Assembly (NCBI GenBank): GCA_026770585.1
Contig: MU646425.1
Span: 359,439-369,451 of the forward strand
From: Baffinella frigidus
Lineage: Eukaryota; Cryptophyceae; Cryptomonadales; Baffinellaceae
Direction: 5' to 3'
DNA length: 10,013 bases
The notes below the pieces were generated by a model, which was not told where the DNA came from, did not search any database, and was given only the letters and a program-made list of their open reading frames with translations. Every line of letters starts with the position of its first letter. Position 1 is the stretch's first letter. The translations under genes and the position numbers were made by a program. Shown here piece by piece: positions 5,146 to 9,982 of the stretch.

Positions 5146-5305
5146 GATCTCATCCTGGGTAGTGTTTCTGAGAAATACGATCCTGGCAACGAAAATTACT
5201 ACACACCGGACATTTTCAGTCACGTCCGTGTAGTAATTTTCGTTGCAAATCGAATCGGAGATCCCCGAAATCGTATTTCTCAGAAATACTCGCCGGGATG
5301 AGATC
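5146..5305. mobile_element. Two-tier fold-back element with GAAAATTACTACAC core
   Basis: The outer arms GATCTCATCC and GGATGAGATC are exact complements. Inside them TTTCTGAGAAATACGAT pairs with ATCGTATTTCTCAGAAA. The core AACGAAAATTACTACAC (5188-5204) pairs with its exact complement at 5228-5244. The right arm has about 10 extra bases. The core ends match the elements at 1131 and 4420. It is non-coding. Confidence 0.78.
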
Positions 5306-5329
5306 TCTCTGTACGCAGCTCAGCTTGCT

Positions 5330-5452
5330 TACAGGGGTACCTCGCGTAGAAGAAAGCGCCCCCCTCACTAGGACCACCATAGGACCCTAGGCATGGTCCC
5401 TGCTGTAGGGTCCGAGGGGGGGTCGCTTTCTTATGCCTGAGGTACCCCTGTA
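5330..5452. mobile_element. Fold-back element, TACAGGGGTACCTC ends
   Basis: TACAGGGGTACCTC at the left is the exact complement of GAGGTACCCCTGTA at 5439-5452. AGAAAGCG and CGCTTTCTT and the CCTAGGACC-like centres pair further in. It belongs with 9866-9982 and, by core sequence, with 913-1060. Confidence 0.75.
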
Positions 5453-5601
5453 CTGTACACCGGGGTGCGCCGTGGGTGTCGGGAGAAGGCGTCTCGAGGT
5501 TGGGTGGTGTGTGCGCGCAAACGCGTCACGGCATGCGCGAGCGCTTCACCCTAAACCCTGAACCCGGAACCCGGAACCCTGAGCCCTGAACCCTGCACCA
5601 G
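5453..5601. other. Intron part before E6a
   Basis: Unique GC-rich sequence grades into CCCTGAACCCGGAACCC repeats and ends at acceptor CCCTGCACCAG. Confidence 0.5.
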
Positions 5602-5637
5602 CCCGCGGAAACCGAGGGGTCCGAGCGGGCCGATGAG
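5602..5637 (+). CDS. Exon E6 copy a
   Basis: Acceptor TGCACCAG, then PAETEGSERADE (12 codons, phase 0 at both ends) and donor GAG|GTATGAG. It follows E5 in phase 0 and feeds E7 in phase 0. The peptide is acidic and probably disordered. Two more copies with similar borders follow, so alternative or repeated inclusion would keep the frame. Confidence 0.6.
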
Positions 5638-5817
5638 GTATGAGATACTGATGACAAACTGAGATAAAAACTAAGATAAAAAACTAAGATAAAAACTAAG
5701 ATGACACGGGTCAACTAAATCCGTATGCGCGCGCGTTATGAGTGGGATCGTTGCGCATTGTTCATATGCGAGCCTAAACCCTGAACTCTAAACCCTGAAC
5801 CCTGAACCGTAAACCAG
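5638..5817 (+). repeat. Intron between E6a and E6b with CTAAGATAAAAA array and heptamer tail
   Basis: Begins GTATGAGATACTGATGAC, then about four CTAAGATAAAAA units (5657-5703), unique sequence, and CCCTGAACCGTAAACCAG at the acceptor. The same layout is repeated after E6b. Confidence 0.7.
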
Positions 5818-5853
5818 CCCGCGGAAACGGAGGGGTCGGAGACGGCCGATGAG
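5818..5853 (+). CDS. Exon E6 copy b
   Basis: Acceptor GTAAACCAG, then PAETEGSETADE (12 codons) and donor GAG|GTATCC. It differs from copy a by Thr for Arg and two silent changes. Its borders are identical in phase. Confidence 0.58.
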
Positions 5854-5870
5854 GTATCCGATACTGATGA

Positions 5871-6120
5871 CAGACTAAGATAAAAACTAAGATAAAACTA
5901 AGATAAAAACTAAGATAACAAACTAAGATAACAAACTAAGATAAAAACTAAGATTAAAAACTGAGATAACAAACTAAGATAACAAACTAAGATAACAAGC
6001 TAAGATAAAACTGAAATAACTAAGATAAAACTGAGATAACGATAAAACTGAGACAACAAACTAAGATAAAACTGAGATAACTAAGATCAAAACTAAGATA
6101 TAAAAACTGAGATAAAAACA
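5871..6120 (+). repeat. Array of about 20 CTAAGATAAAA/CTGAGATAACAAA units
   Basis: Units of 9 to 13 bp with core CTAAGATAA or CTGAGATAA fill the intron between E6b and E6c, close after the donor. Each unit carries a CTAAG or CTGAG motif resembling a branch point. Confidence 0.85.
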
Positions 6121-6143
6121 GCTGACCCTCAACCCTACACCAG

Positions 6144-6182
6144 CCCGCGGAATCCGAGGGGTCCGCCGACGAGGACGAAGAG
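6144..6182 (+). CDS. Exon E6 copy c
   Basis: Acceptor CCCTACACCAG, then PAESEGSADEDEE (13 codons) and donor GAG|GTATCC. It is one codon longer and more acidic than copies a and b, and phase 0 at both ends is kept. The donor leads into the intron-shaped repeat array at 6183-6566. Confidence 0.58.
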
Positions 6183-6566
6183 GTATCCATTACCACGGTT
6201 TTCACTAATGTTACTCACGCGGCAGAAAAGGTGCGGTTATCACGGATTGTTCACTGATGTTATCAACGGTGCTGTTATCGCGGATTTTCACTAATGTCAC
6301 TAACGCGGCAGAAAAGGTATCCATTATCACACGGATTTCCACTAACATTTTTCTAACGCGGCAGAAAAGGTATCCATGATTACGGTTTGAAACTAATGTC
6401 ACTAACGCGGCAGAAAGTGTATCCATTATCACGAATTTTTCACTTGTGTTACTAACGCGGCTGAAAAGGCATATCCATTATAACGGATGTTTCACCAATG
6501 TCACTAACGCGGCAGAAAAGGTATCCATTATCACGCGGATTTCCACTAACATTTTACTAACGCGGC
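6183..6566 (+). repeat. Tandem array whose units look like minimal introns
   Basis: Seven units of 48 to 86 bp begin GTATCCATTATCACG, pass through CACTAAC or ACTAATG, and most end GCGGCAG. AAAAG separates most units. Acceptor ends lie at about 6225, 6311, 6364, 6413, 6525; one unit has GCGGCTG (6463) and the last is GCGGCATG. Unit starts are 6183, 6231, 6317, 6370, 6419, 6469 and 6531. The first unit start is the donor of exon E6c. Confidence 0.8.
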
Positions 6567-6850
6567 ATGCATCGGGGCGCCCAGCCACATGACCATGAGC
6601 GTCAGGGCGCCCGTCGGCAGCACTAACCGTACCTGTTTCTGACCACTAACAGGTTATCGCTATCGGTACATGTTATGTGGGGGGGCGCTGGGGTGGGCGC
6701 TGGGATGGGCAGCGCCCCCCCCCATCCCCAGAGGATCCCCAGAGGATCCCCAGAGATCGACCTCTTCCATGTGGGGGGGGGGGCTCCCGGCACTGGCCTC
6801 TCAGCGAGTCCATGAACCATGACATCCTCAACCGTCACCCCCTGGACAAG
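6567..6850. other. Intron before E7a: G-rich palindromic and 12-bp repeat segment
   Basis: The stretch contains an 18-bp copy (6640-6657) of the 3' end of the E7a insertion, a G-rich/C-rich inverted repeat at about 6672-6723 (GGGGGGGCGCTGG against GCAGCGCCCCCCC), and AGAGGATCCCC repeated twice at about 6729-6754. It ends CCCCCTGGACAAG. No convincing exon was found. Confidence 0.5.
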
Positions 6851-6983
6851 GAGGGGGACGTGCCGGTTGACGAGGCAACAACTGTAGCTGTTAGCTGGTG
6901 TCTGACAAGAGGTAACATAGCTGTTGTCAGCAGTGACCACTAACAGGTTATGAGGCCGCGCTGCCGACCCCCAAGGGGCTTCG
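6851..6983 (+). CDS. Exon E7 copy a, split by an 80-bp intron-like insertion
   Basis: After acceptor GGACAAG it reads EGDVPVDE (6851-6874), is interrupted by 80 bp, and resumes at 6955 with AALPTPKGL plus CG before donor GTCAGC. Uninterrupted copies at 7158 and 7489 read EGDVPVDEAALPIPKGL or EGDVPADEAALPIPKGL across the same point. Removing 6875-6954 exactly restores this. The total coding length is then 53 bases, as in the other copies. Without removal the frame breaks, as 80 is not a multiple of three. Phase-0 start, phase-2 end. Confidence 0.6.
6872..6956 (+). mobile_element. Introner-like insertion in exon E7a (GC-AG intron 6875-6954)
   Basis: The direct repeat GAGGC (6872-6876 and 6952-6956) replaces the single GAGGC of uninterrupted copies, so it is a target site duplication. 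The insert is an imperfect hairpin: GCTGTTAGCTGG and GTCTGACAA on the left pair with TTGTCAG and CCACTAACAGG on the right. Splicing at GAG|GCAACA and TTATGAG|GCC falls inside the duplication. CACTAAC about 11 bases before the AG is a good branch point. An 18-bp piece of the same end occurs at 6640-6657. Confidence 0.68.
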
Positions 6984-7157
6984 GTCAGCGCGGCCAGGAC
7001 CCATAGCACCCTACCACTTGGCAGCGGCCGAAGTTTCACCTTGGATGCAAGGTGGAATTTCGGTTAGGTTCCAGGGCAATGGATAAGATCGTTTAGATGG
7101 CCTGCATCCGTGAAGCCCCCGGTGGCTGCTAAGTGGAACCGTGACCCCCTGCTTCAG
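6984..7157. other. Intron between E7a and E7b with a small hairpin
   Basis: CCGAAGTTTCACCTTG (7028-7043) and CAAGGTGGAATTTCGG (7048-7063) form a 16-bp hairpin with two mismatches and a 4-base loop. The rest is unique and ends CCCCCTGCTTCAG, the E7b acceptor. Confidence 0.6.
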
Positions 7158-7210
7158 GAGGGGGACGTGCCTGTTGACGAGGCCGCGCTACCAATCCCCA
7201 AGGGGCTGCG
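7158..7210 (+). CDS. Exon E7 copy b, intact
   Basis: Acceptor CCTGCTTCAG, then EGDVPVDEAALPIPKGL plus CG, ending at donor CTGCG|GTTTAG. It starts in phase 0, following E6. The trailing CG is completed by the first G of E8 to CGG (Arg). The peptide has an acidic first half and a Pro-rich turn. This copy and copy c have no insertion and establish the ancestral exon. The donor is followed at once by telomeric GTTTAGGG units. Confidence 0.65.
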
Positions 7211-7262
7211 GTTTAGGGTTTAGGGTTTAGGGTTTAGGGCGGGCGCGGTTTAGGGTTTAGGG
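7211..7262 (+). repeat. Exact TTTAGGG telomeric tract, G-rich strand
   Basis: Four GTTTAGGG-type units, GCGGGCGCG, then two more. This is the only place where the telomere-like heptamer is in the G-rich orientation on the plus strand in such a run. It starts exactly at the E7b donor. Confidence 0.85.
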
Positions 7263-7320
7263 TGCGCGCGGTTGTGTCGGTAGGCTTATACGCCCTTAAC
7301 AAATACATCATATGTAGGGT

Positions 7321-7440
7321 TTACACCCCTACACCAGGAGACACGGGCCCACCCCTACACCTGGAGGACCCACCCCTACACCCTACACCTGGAGGACCCA
7401 CCCCTACACCAGGAGGACCCACCCCTACACCCCTGCATCA
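7321..7440. repeat. ACACCTGGAGGACCCACCCCT minisatellite
   Basis: Four to five imperfect units of about 22 bp combine a GGAGGACCC block with CACCCCTACACC. It lies in the intron between E7b and E7c. The Pro-Gly-Thr reading frame is an artefact. Confidence 0.75.
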
Positions 7441-7488
7441 GGAGTCCGGTCGAGCCCCCTTCCCCTAAACCGTAACCCCCTGCTTCAG

Positions 7489-7541
7489 GAGGGGGACGTG
7501 CCTGCTGACGAGGCCGCGCTGCCGATCCCCAAGGGGCTGCG
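7489..7541 (+). CDS. Exon E7 copy c, intact
   Basis: Acceptor CCTGCTTCAG, then EGDVPADEAALPIPKGL plus CG and donor CTGCG|GTCGGC. It is 53 bases and in the same phases as copy b, with one Val-to-Ala change. The upstream 20 bases (CCGTAACCCCCTGCTTCAG) are also shared with copy b, so the duplicated unit includes the acceptor region. Confidence 0.63.
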
Positions 7542-7555
7542 GTCGGCGCCCGCCC

Positions 7556-7668
7556 TACACCCGAAACCCGAAACCCGAAACCCGAAACCCGAAGCCCGAA
7601 GCCCGACACCCACCTCAAGCCTAAACCCTCACTAAACCCTCAGTAAACCTTTCCTAAACCCGCCCTCA
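7556..7668. repeat. CCCGAAA array and CCTAAACC spacer
   Basis: ACCCGAAACCCGAAA units run to about 7612, then CTCACTAAACCCTCAGTAAACC type sequence. Confidence 0.75.
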
Positions 7669-7675
7669 AGCTGCG
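7669..7675 (+). pseudogene. Minimal fragment of the E7 3' end
   Basis: AAGCTGCGGTCGGCGCCCGC at 7669 repeats the E7c end and donor region after a few coding bases. Only the donor side survives. Confidence 0.4.
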
Positions 7676-7691
7676 GTCGGCGCCCGCCCTA

Positions 7692-7814
7692 CACCCGGAA
7701 CCCGGAACCCGGAACCCTAAACCATGAACCATGAACCATGAACCGTGAACCGTGAACCATGAACCATGAACCATGAACCATGAACCATGAACCATGAACC
7801 CGGAACCCTAAACC
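7692..7814. repeat. CCCGGAA and ACCATGA heptamer arrays
   Basis: Three CCCGGAA units are followed by about eleven ACCATGA units, with two ACCGTGA variants. It is a further local variant of the heptamer. Confidence 0.8.
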
Positions 7815-7832
7815 GATCCCCAAGGGGCTGCG
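7815..7832 (+). pseudogene. Partial E7 3' copy
   Basis: GATCCCCAAGGGGCTGCG followed by GTCAGCGCCC repeats the last 18 bases of E7 (IPKGL plus CG) and its donor. The 5' part is replaced by heptamer repeat. Confidence 0.65.
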
Positions 7833-7850
7833 GTCAGCGCCCGCTCTGCA

Positions 7851-8036
7851 CCCGAAACCCGAAACCCGAAGCACGAAACCCTCAATCCTGAACCCTAAAT
7901 CCTGAAACACTAAACACTAAACACTAAACCCTAAACCCCAAACCCTGAACCCTGAACCCTGAACCCCAAACCCGATACCCCACACCCCACACCCCAAACT
8001 CCAGTCCCCAAACCCCACACCCTACACCAAAACCAT
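7851..8036. repeat. CCCGAAA / CCCTAAA / CACACCC heptamers
   Basis: CCCGAAA, AACACTA, CCCTGAA and CACACCC sub-blocks follow one another. There is no coding content. Confidence 0.75.
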
Positions 8037-8058
8037 GGCGCTCACCTCGGGCGAGGCG
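8037..8058 (+). pseudogene. Truncated E8 copy a
   Basis: GGCGCTCACCTCGGGCGAGG then CG equals the first 22 bases of E8 (ALTSGEA). It then passes into CCCCCCAAACCCC repeat. The acceptor AG is lost (CCAT precedes it). Confidence 0.65.
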
Positions 8059-8234
8059 CCCCCCAAACCCCAAACCCCAAACCCCACACCCCACACCCCA
8101 CACCCCAAACCCTAAACCCTAAAACCCAAAACCCAAAACCCTAAACCCTGAACCCTAAACCCAAACCCCAACCCTAAACCCTAAACCCTTAACCCCACAC
8201 CCCACACCCCACACCCTAAACCCTAAACCCTAAA
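8059..8234. repeat. CCCCAAA, CACACCC and CCCTAAA heptamers
   Basis: Continuous heptamer tract between E8a and E8b with short blocks of CACACCC and canonical CCCTAAA. Confidence 0.8.
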
Positions 8235-8238
8235 GCAG

Positions 8239-8260
8239 GGCGCTGACCACGGGCGAGGCG
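8239..8260 (+). pseudogene. Truncated E8 copy b
   Basis: With acceptor AAAGCAG retained, GGCGCTGACCACGGGCGAGG then CG (ALTTGEA) matches the E8 start, then CCCCCTAAACCC repeat. It is broken at the same GAGGCG point as copy a. Confidence 0.65.
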
Positions 8261-8402
8261 CCCCCTAAACCCTAAACACCAAACACCAAACACCAAACAC
8301 CAAACTCTCAACCCCAAAACCCAAAACCCAAAACCCCAACCCTAAACCCTAAACCCTAAACCCTAAACCTTAAACCCCACACCCTCAACCCTAAACCCTA
8401 AA
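8261..8402. repeat. AACACCA and CCCTAAA heptamers
   Basis: Five AACACCA units are followed by CCCAAAA and canonical CCCTAAA runs, up to the E8c acceptor CTAAACAG. Confidence 0.8.
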
Positions 8403-8405
8403 CAG

Positions 8406-8462
8406 GGCGCTGACCACGGGCGAGGCGGCGAAGCTGCGCACTGCGATCAAGGCGATCATCAG
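8406..8462 (+). CDS. Exon E8 copy c, intact
   Basis: Acceptor CTAAACAG. The first G completes the CG from E7 to CGG (Arg). Then ALTTGEAAKLRTAIKAII plus AG, ending ATCATCAG|GTGCGC in phase 2. AG is completed by the first base of E9 to AGC or AGT (Ser). The peptide is predicted as a basic amphipathic helix. It is 57 bases long. The family is not recognised. The intron that follows has TTGACTGACTGAG branch-like sequence. Confidence 0.63.
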
Positions 8463-8638
8463 GTGCGCACGAGAGAGAGAGGCAGAGTTGACTGAAACTG
8501 AACGGGCGCGCGGGAGTTGACTGAACTGAAGGGTCGCGCGGTTGACTGACTGAGGGTGGAGGGTGAAGGCCCCCTCGGGATCGTTGGGTCCGAGAGGTGG
8601 TCCCTGGGGAGGGGGGGCTCTATGTCATGAGGGTGGAG
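8463..8638. other. Intron between E8c and E8d
   Basis: Starts GTGCGCACGAGAG with a GA run, then GTTGACTGA-type units three times (about 8487-8552), G-rich sequence with GAGGGTGGAGGGT twice, and acceptor GGGTGGAG. Confidence 0.5.
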
Positions 8639-8692
8639 GGTCACCTCGGGCGAGGCGGCGAAGCTGCGCACTGCAATCAAGGCCATCATCAG
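8639..8692 (+). CDS. Exon E8 copy d
   Basis: Acceptor GGGTGGAG. It reads VTSGEAAKLRTAIKAII plus AG, one codon shorter than copy c at the start, ending ATCATCAG|GTGCGC in phase 2. The acceptor (GGAG) is less typical than that of copy c. The 13 bases after the donor are the same as after copy c, so donor and intron start were duplicated together. Confidence 0.55.
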
Positions 8693-8713
8693 GTGCGCAC
8701 GAGAGGGAGAGTT

Positions 8714-8757
8714 ATGTCCCTACGGGTTGCCTACCGTAGGGTCCTAGGGGGGTCCGG
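8714..8757. mobile_element. Fragment of the CCTAGG fold-back family
   Basis: GTCCCTACGG and CCTACCGTAGGGTCCTAGGG form a short hairpin with the same core as 913-1060 and 9866-9982. The terminal TACAGGGGTACCTC sequences are absent. Confidence 0.55.
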
Positions 8758-9154
8758 GAGGGCCACAGGTGTTGGGGGTAGAGAGCGTGCGGGTCAAGGA
8801 GCCACACAGCGGGCTACGGAGGGGTTTTCGGCCCAAATCGGGCCACCTTTCCGTTACCTTATCCGGCCCTCGGTGCTGGGCCTGCCTCACTTCATCAAGA
8901 GAGTCCTCGAGAGAATCCTCGAGAGAATCCTCGAGAGAATCCTCGACGCGCATTCAAGGAGCGTGGGTTGGGCGGTGGGGCACATACCATGGCGGCAGTG
9001 GAGCTGGTGAAGACTCTAGCTTCATCGATGAAGTAAGAGCCGATATAATCCTTGAGAGAGAGATAGAGAGCTGTGCTGACCTTGGTCTGATGGGGGCGCA
9101 AACCCCTAAACCCCCTAATCCCTACTCCATAACCCCCTGAACCCTAAACCTCAT
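8758..9154. other. Unique intron stretch between E8d and E9 with a 12-bp repeat
   Basis: AGAGAATCCTCG (first unit AGAGAGTCCTCG) is repeated four times at 8898-8945, open on both strands. The rest is unique, and a GA-rich patch lies at about 9054-9071. Reading frames crossing it exist on both strands but none has splice-bounded homology to another block here. I do not call a gene. Confidence 0.5.
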
Positions 9155-9222
9155 ACCTTCTTCTTCTGTATTACTCACGATACAGGTCCTAGGTAGGCCC
9201 TTAAGCCTTGAGTTGAGTGATA
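9155..9222. mobile_element. Small dispersed fold-back (copy 2)
   Basis: CCTTCTTCTTCTG, TATTACTCACGATACAGGTC and AAGCCTTGAGTTGAGTGATA repeat the layout of 3003-3080 with a few changes. The ends TATTACTCA and TTGAGTGATA are inverted complements with one mismatch. Confidence 0.65.
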
Positions 9223-9276
9223 CAAAAGGCTATGAACCCCAAACCTTACCCCTAACCCCCGAAACCGCGGGCAGAG

Positions 9277-9328
9277 TAACGAGGGGCTCTCCCGTGGAGA
9301 GGAGAACGGGATGAAGGCCGTCGAAAAC
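9277..9328 (+). pseudogene. Exon E9 copy a, 3' end replaced
   Basis: Acceptor CGGGCAGAG. The first T completes AG from E8 to AGT (Ser). It reads NEGLSRGEENGMKAVEN and then departs from copy b into CCCGCCTCTTC sequence ending in a fold-back terminus at 9417-9430. The frame stays open to a TAA near 9441, but that extension has no counterpart. It is probably a disabled duplicate, or an alternative C-terminus. Confidence 0.55.
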
Positions 9329-9416
9329 GCCCGCCTCTTCTTTCTGAATTATCAAGAAACTCACACCTCAAAAACGCCCCATAAGAGCCCGCTCATGGAA
9401 ACCGTTTCTCATGGTA

Positions 9417-9430
9417 GAGGTACCCCTGTA
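9417..9430. repeat. Solo end of the TACAGGGGTACCTC fold-back family
   Basis: GAGGTACCCCTGTA is identical to the right end of the element at 5330-5452. No matching left end lies nearby, so it appears to be a remnant associated with the broken E9a. Confidence 0.55.
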
Positions 9431-9494
9431 CATGTAATCCCTAATCCGTAACCCCCTCAGCCCTGAACCCTTATCCCCGCAACAGCGGGCCGAG

Positions 9495-9570
9495 CAACGA
9501 GGGGCTCTCCCGGGGGGAGGAGAACGAGATGAAGGCCGTCGAAAACGACGCCAAGTCCTACTCGCCCTAA
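9495..9570 (+). CDS. Exon E9 copy b, putative last exon with stop
   Basis: Acceptor GGGCCGAG. The first C completes AG from E8 to AGC (Ser). It reads NEGLSRGEENEMKAVEN then DAKSYSP and TAA at 9568-9570. The peptide is a charged helix that would follow directly on the E8 helix. Ser-Asn is reached in phase from both E8 copies and for both E9 copies, by AGT and AGC, which supports the phase-2 junction. An unseen donor before the TAA could extend the protein. The family is not recognised. Confidence 0.58.
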
Positions 9571-9585
9571 GCTCTTCTTCTAGTG

Positions 9586-9675
9586 GCTATCATACGTCTG
9601 GGTCGTTTGACCAGGCCGTAATCTGGTACAAACCCACTGATTTTACAGTGAATTCACTACCTCGAGACGTATAGC
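9586..9675. mobile_element. Fold-back element after the stop codon
   Basis: GCTATCATACGTCT on the left pairs with AGACGTATAGC at 9665-9675. TAGTGGC lies outside both ends (9581-9587 and 9679-9685), a possible target duplication, though the same string is part of the local tandem repeat. Confidence 0.55.
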
Positions 9676-9865
9676 AACTAGTGGCGCGGGGTACCTACTC
9701 GGCCCAAGCTCTTCTAGTGGCCTAGCGGCGCGGGGCTCTAGGGCCGTGGCTAGAACGACGCCAGTACCTACCAGGCCTAAGCGAGAGCACCTACCGGGGC
9801 TGAGGGTGGCTAGTGGCGCGGGGCTTCTAGTGGCGCGGGGCTAAGGGCGGGGCGGAGCGCGGCTT
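9676..9865. repeat. CTAGTGGCGCGGGGC tandem repeat with E9-end fragments
   Basis: CTAGTGGCGCGGGG and close variants recur from 9678 to 9840. Between them ACCTACTCGGCCCAAGC (9692) and GAACGACGCCAGTACCTACC (9752) resemble the ACGACGCCAAGTCCTACTCG end of E9b, so pieces of the exon end were carried into the tandem repeat. Confidence 0.6.
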
Positions 9866-9982
9866 CAGGGGTACCTCGCGCATACGGAGCCGCCGCCCCC
9901 CCCTAGGACCCTACAGTAGGCCTATCTATGGCCCTACGGTGGTCCTAGGGGGGGGGGGGGGGGGGCTCTTTGTGAGCGAGGT
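9866..9982. mobile_element. Fold-back element with poly-C/poly-G arms
   Basis: Left end CAGGGGTACCTCGCG, then an 8-base C run, CCTAGGACCCTACAGTAGG, a TATCTAT loop, then CCCTACGGTGGTCCTAGG, an 18-base G run and GCGAGGT. The core arms are complementary with few mismatches. It shares the left end with 5330-5452; the right end is degraded. Confidence 0.7.

Noticed and set aside
4639-5189. Two overlapping minus-strand frames of about 160 codons
   Set aside because: They are shadows of E5b and the fold-back elements; the composition is that of the antisense of a GC-rich exon.
4798-5301. 167-codon plus-strand frame covering exon E5b
   Set aside because: It spans an intron-like upstream part, T-rich intron and a fold-back element. 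The E5 acceptor and donor with phase agreement explain the coding core better.
5330-5452. Rho-independent terminator or RNA gene hairpin
   Set aside because: Long arms with shared ends in other copies and no bacterial context make a fold-back mobile element the better reading.
6623-7039. Minus-strand frame of 138 codons
   Set aside because: It is antisense to exon E7a, its insertion and a G-rich palindrome. E7 has three agreeing plus-strand copies.
8597-9140. Plus-strand frames of 137 and 123 codons
   Set aside because: They cross the E8d donor and the 12-bp repeat and have no homologous block elsewhere in the window. They are treated as open by chance in GC-rich sequence.
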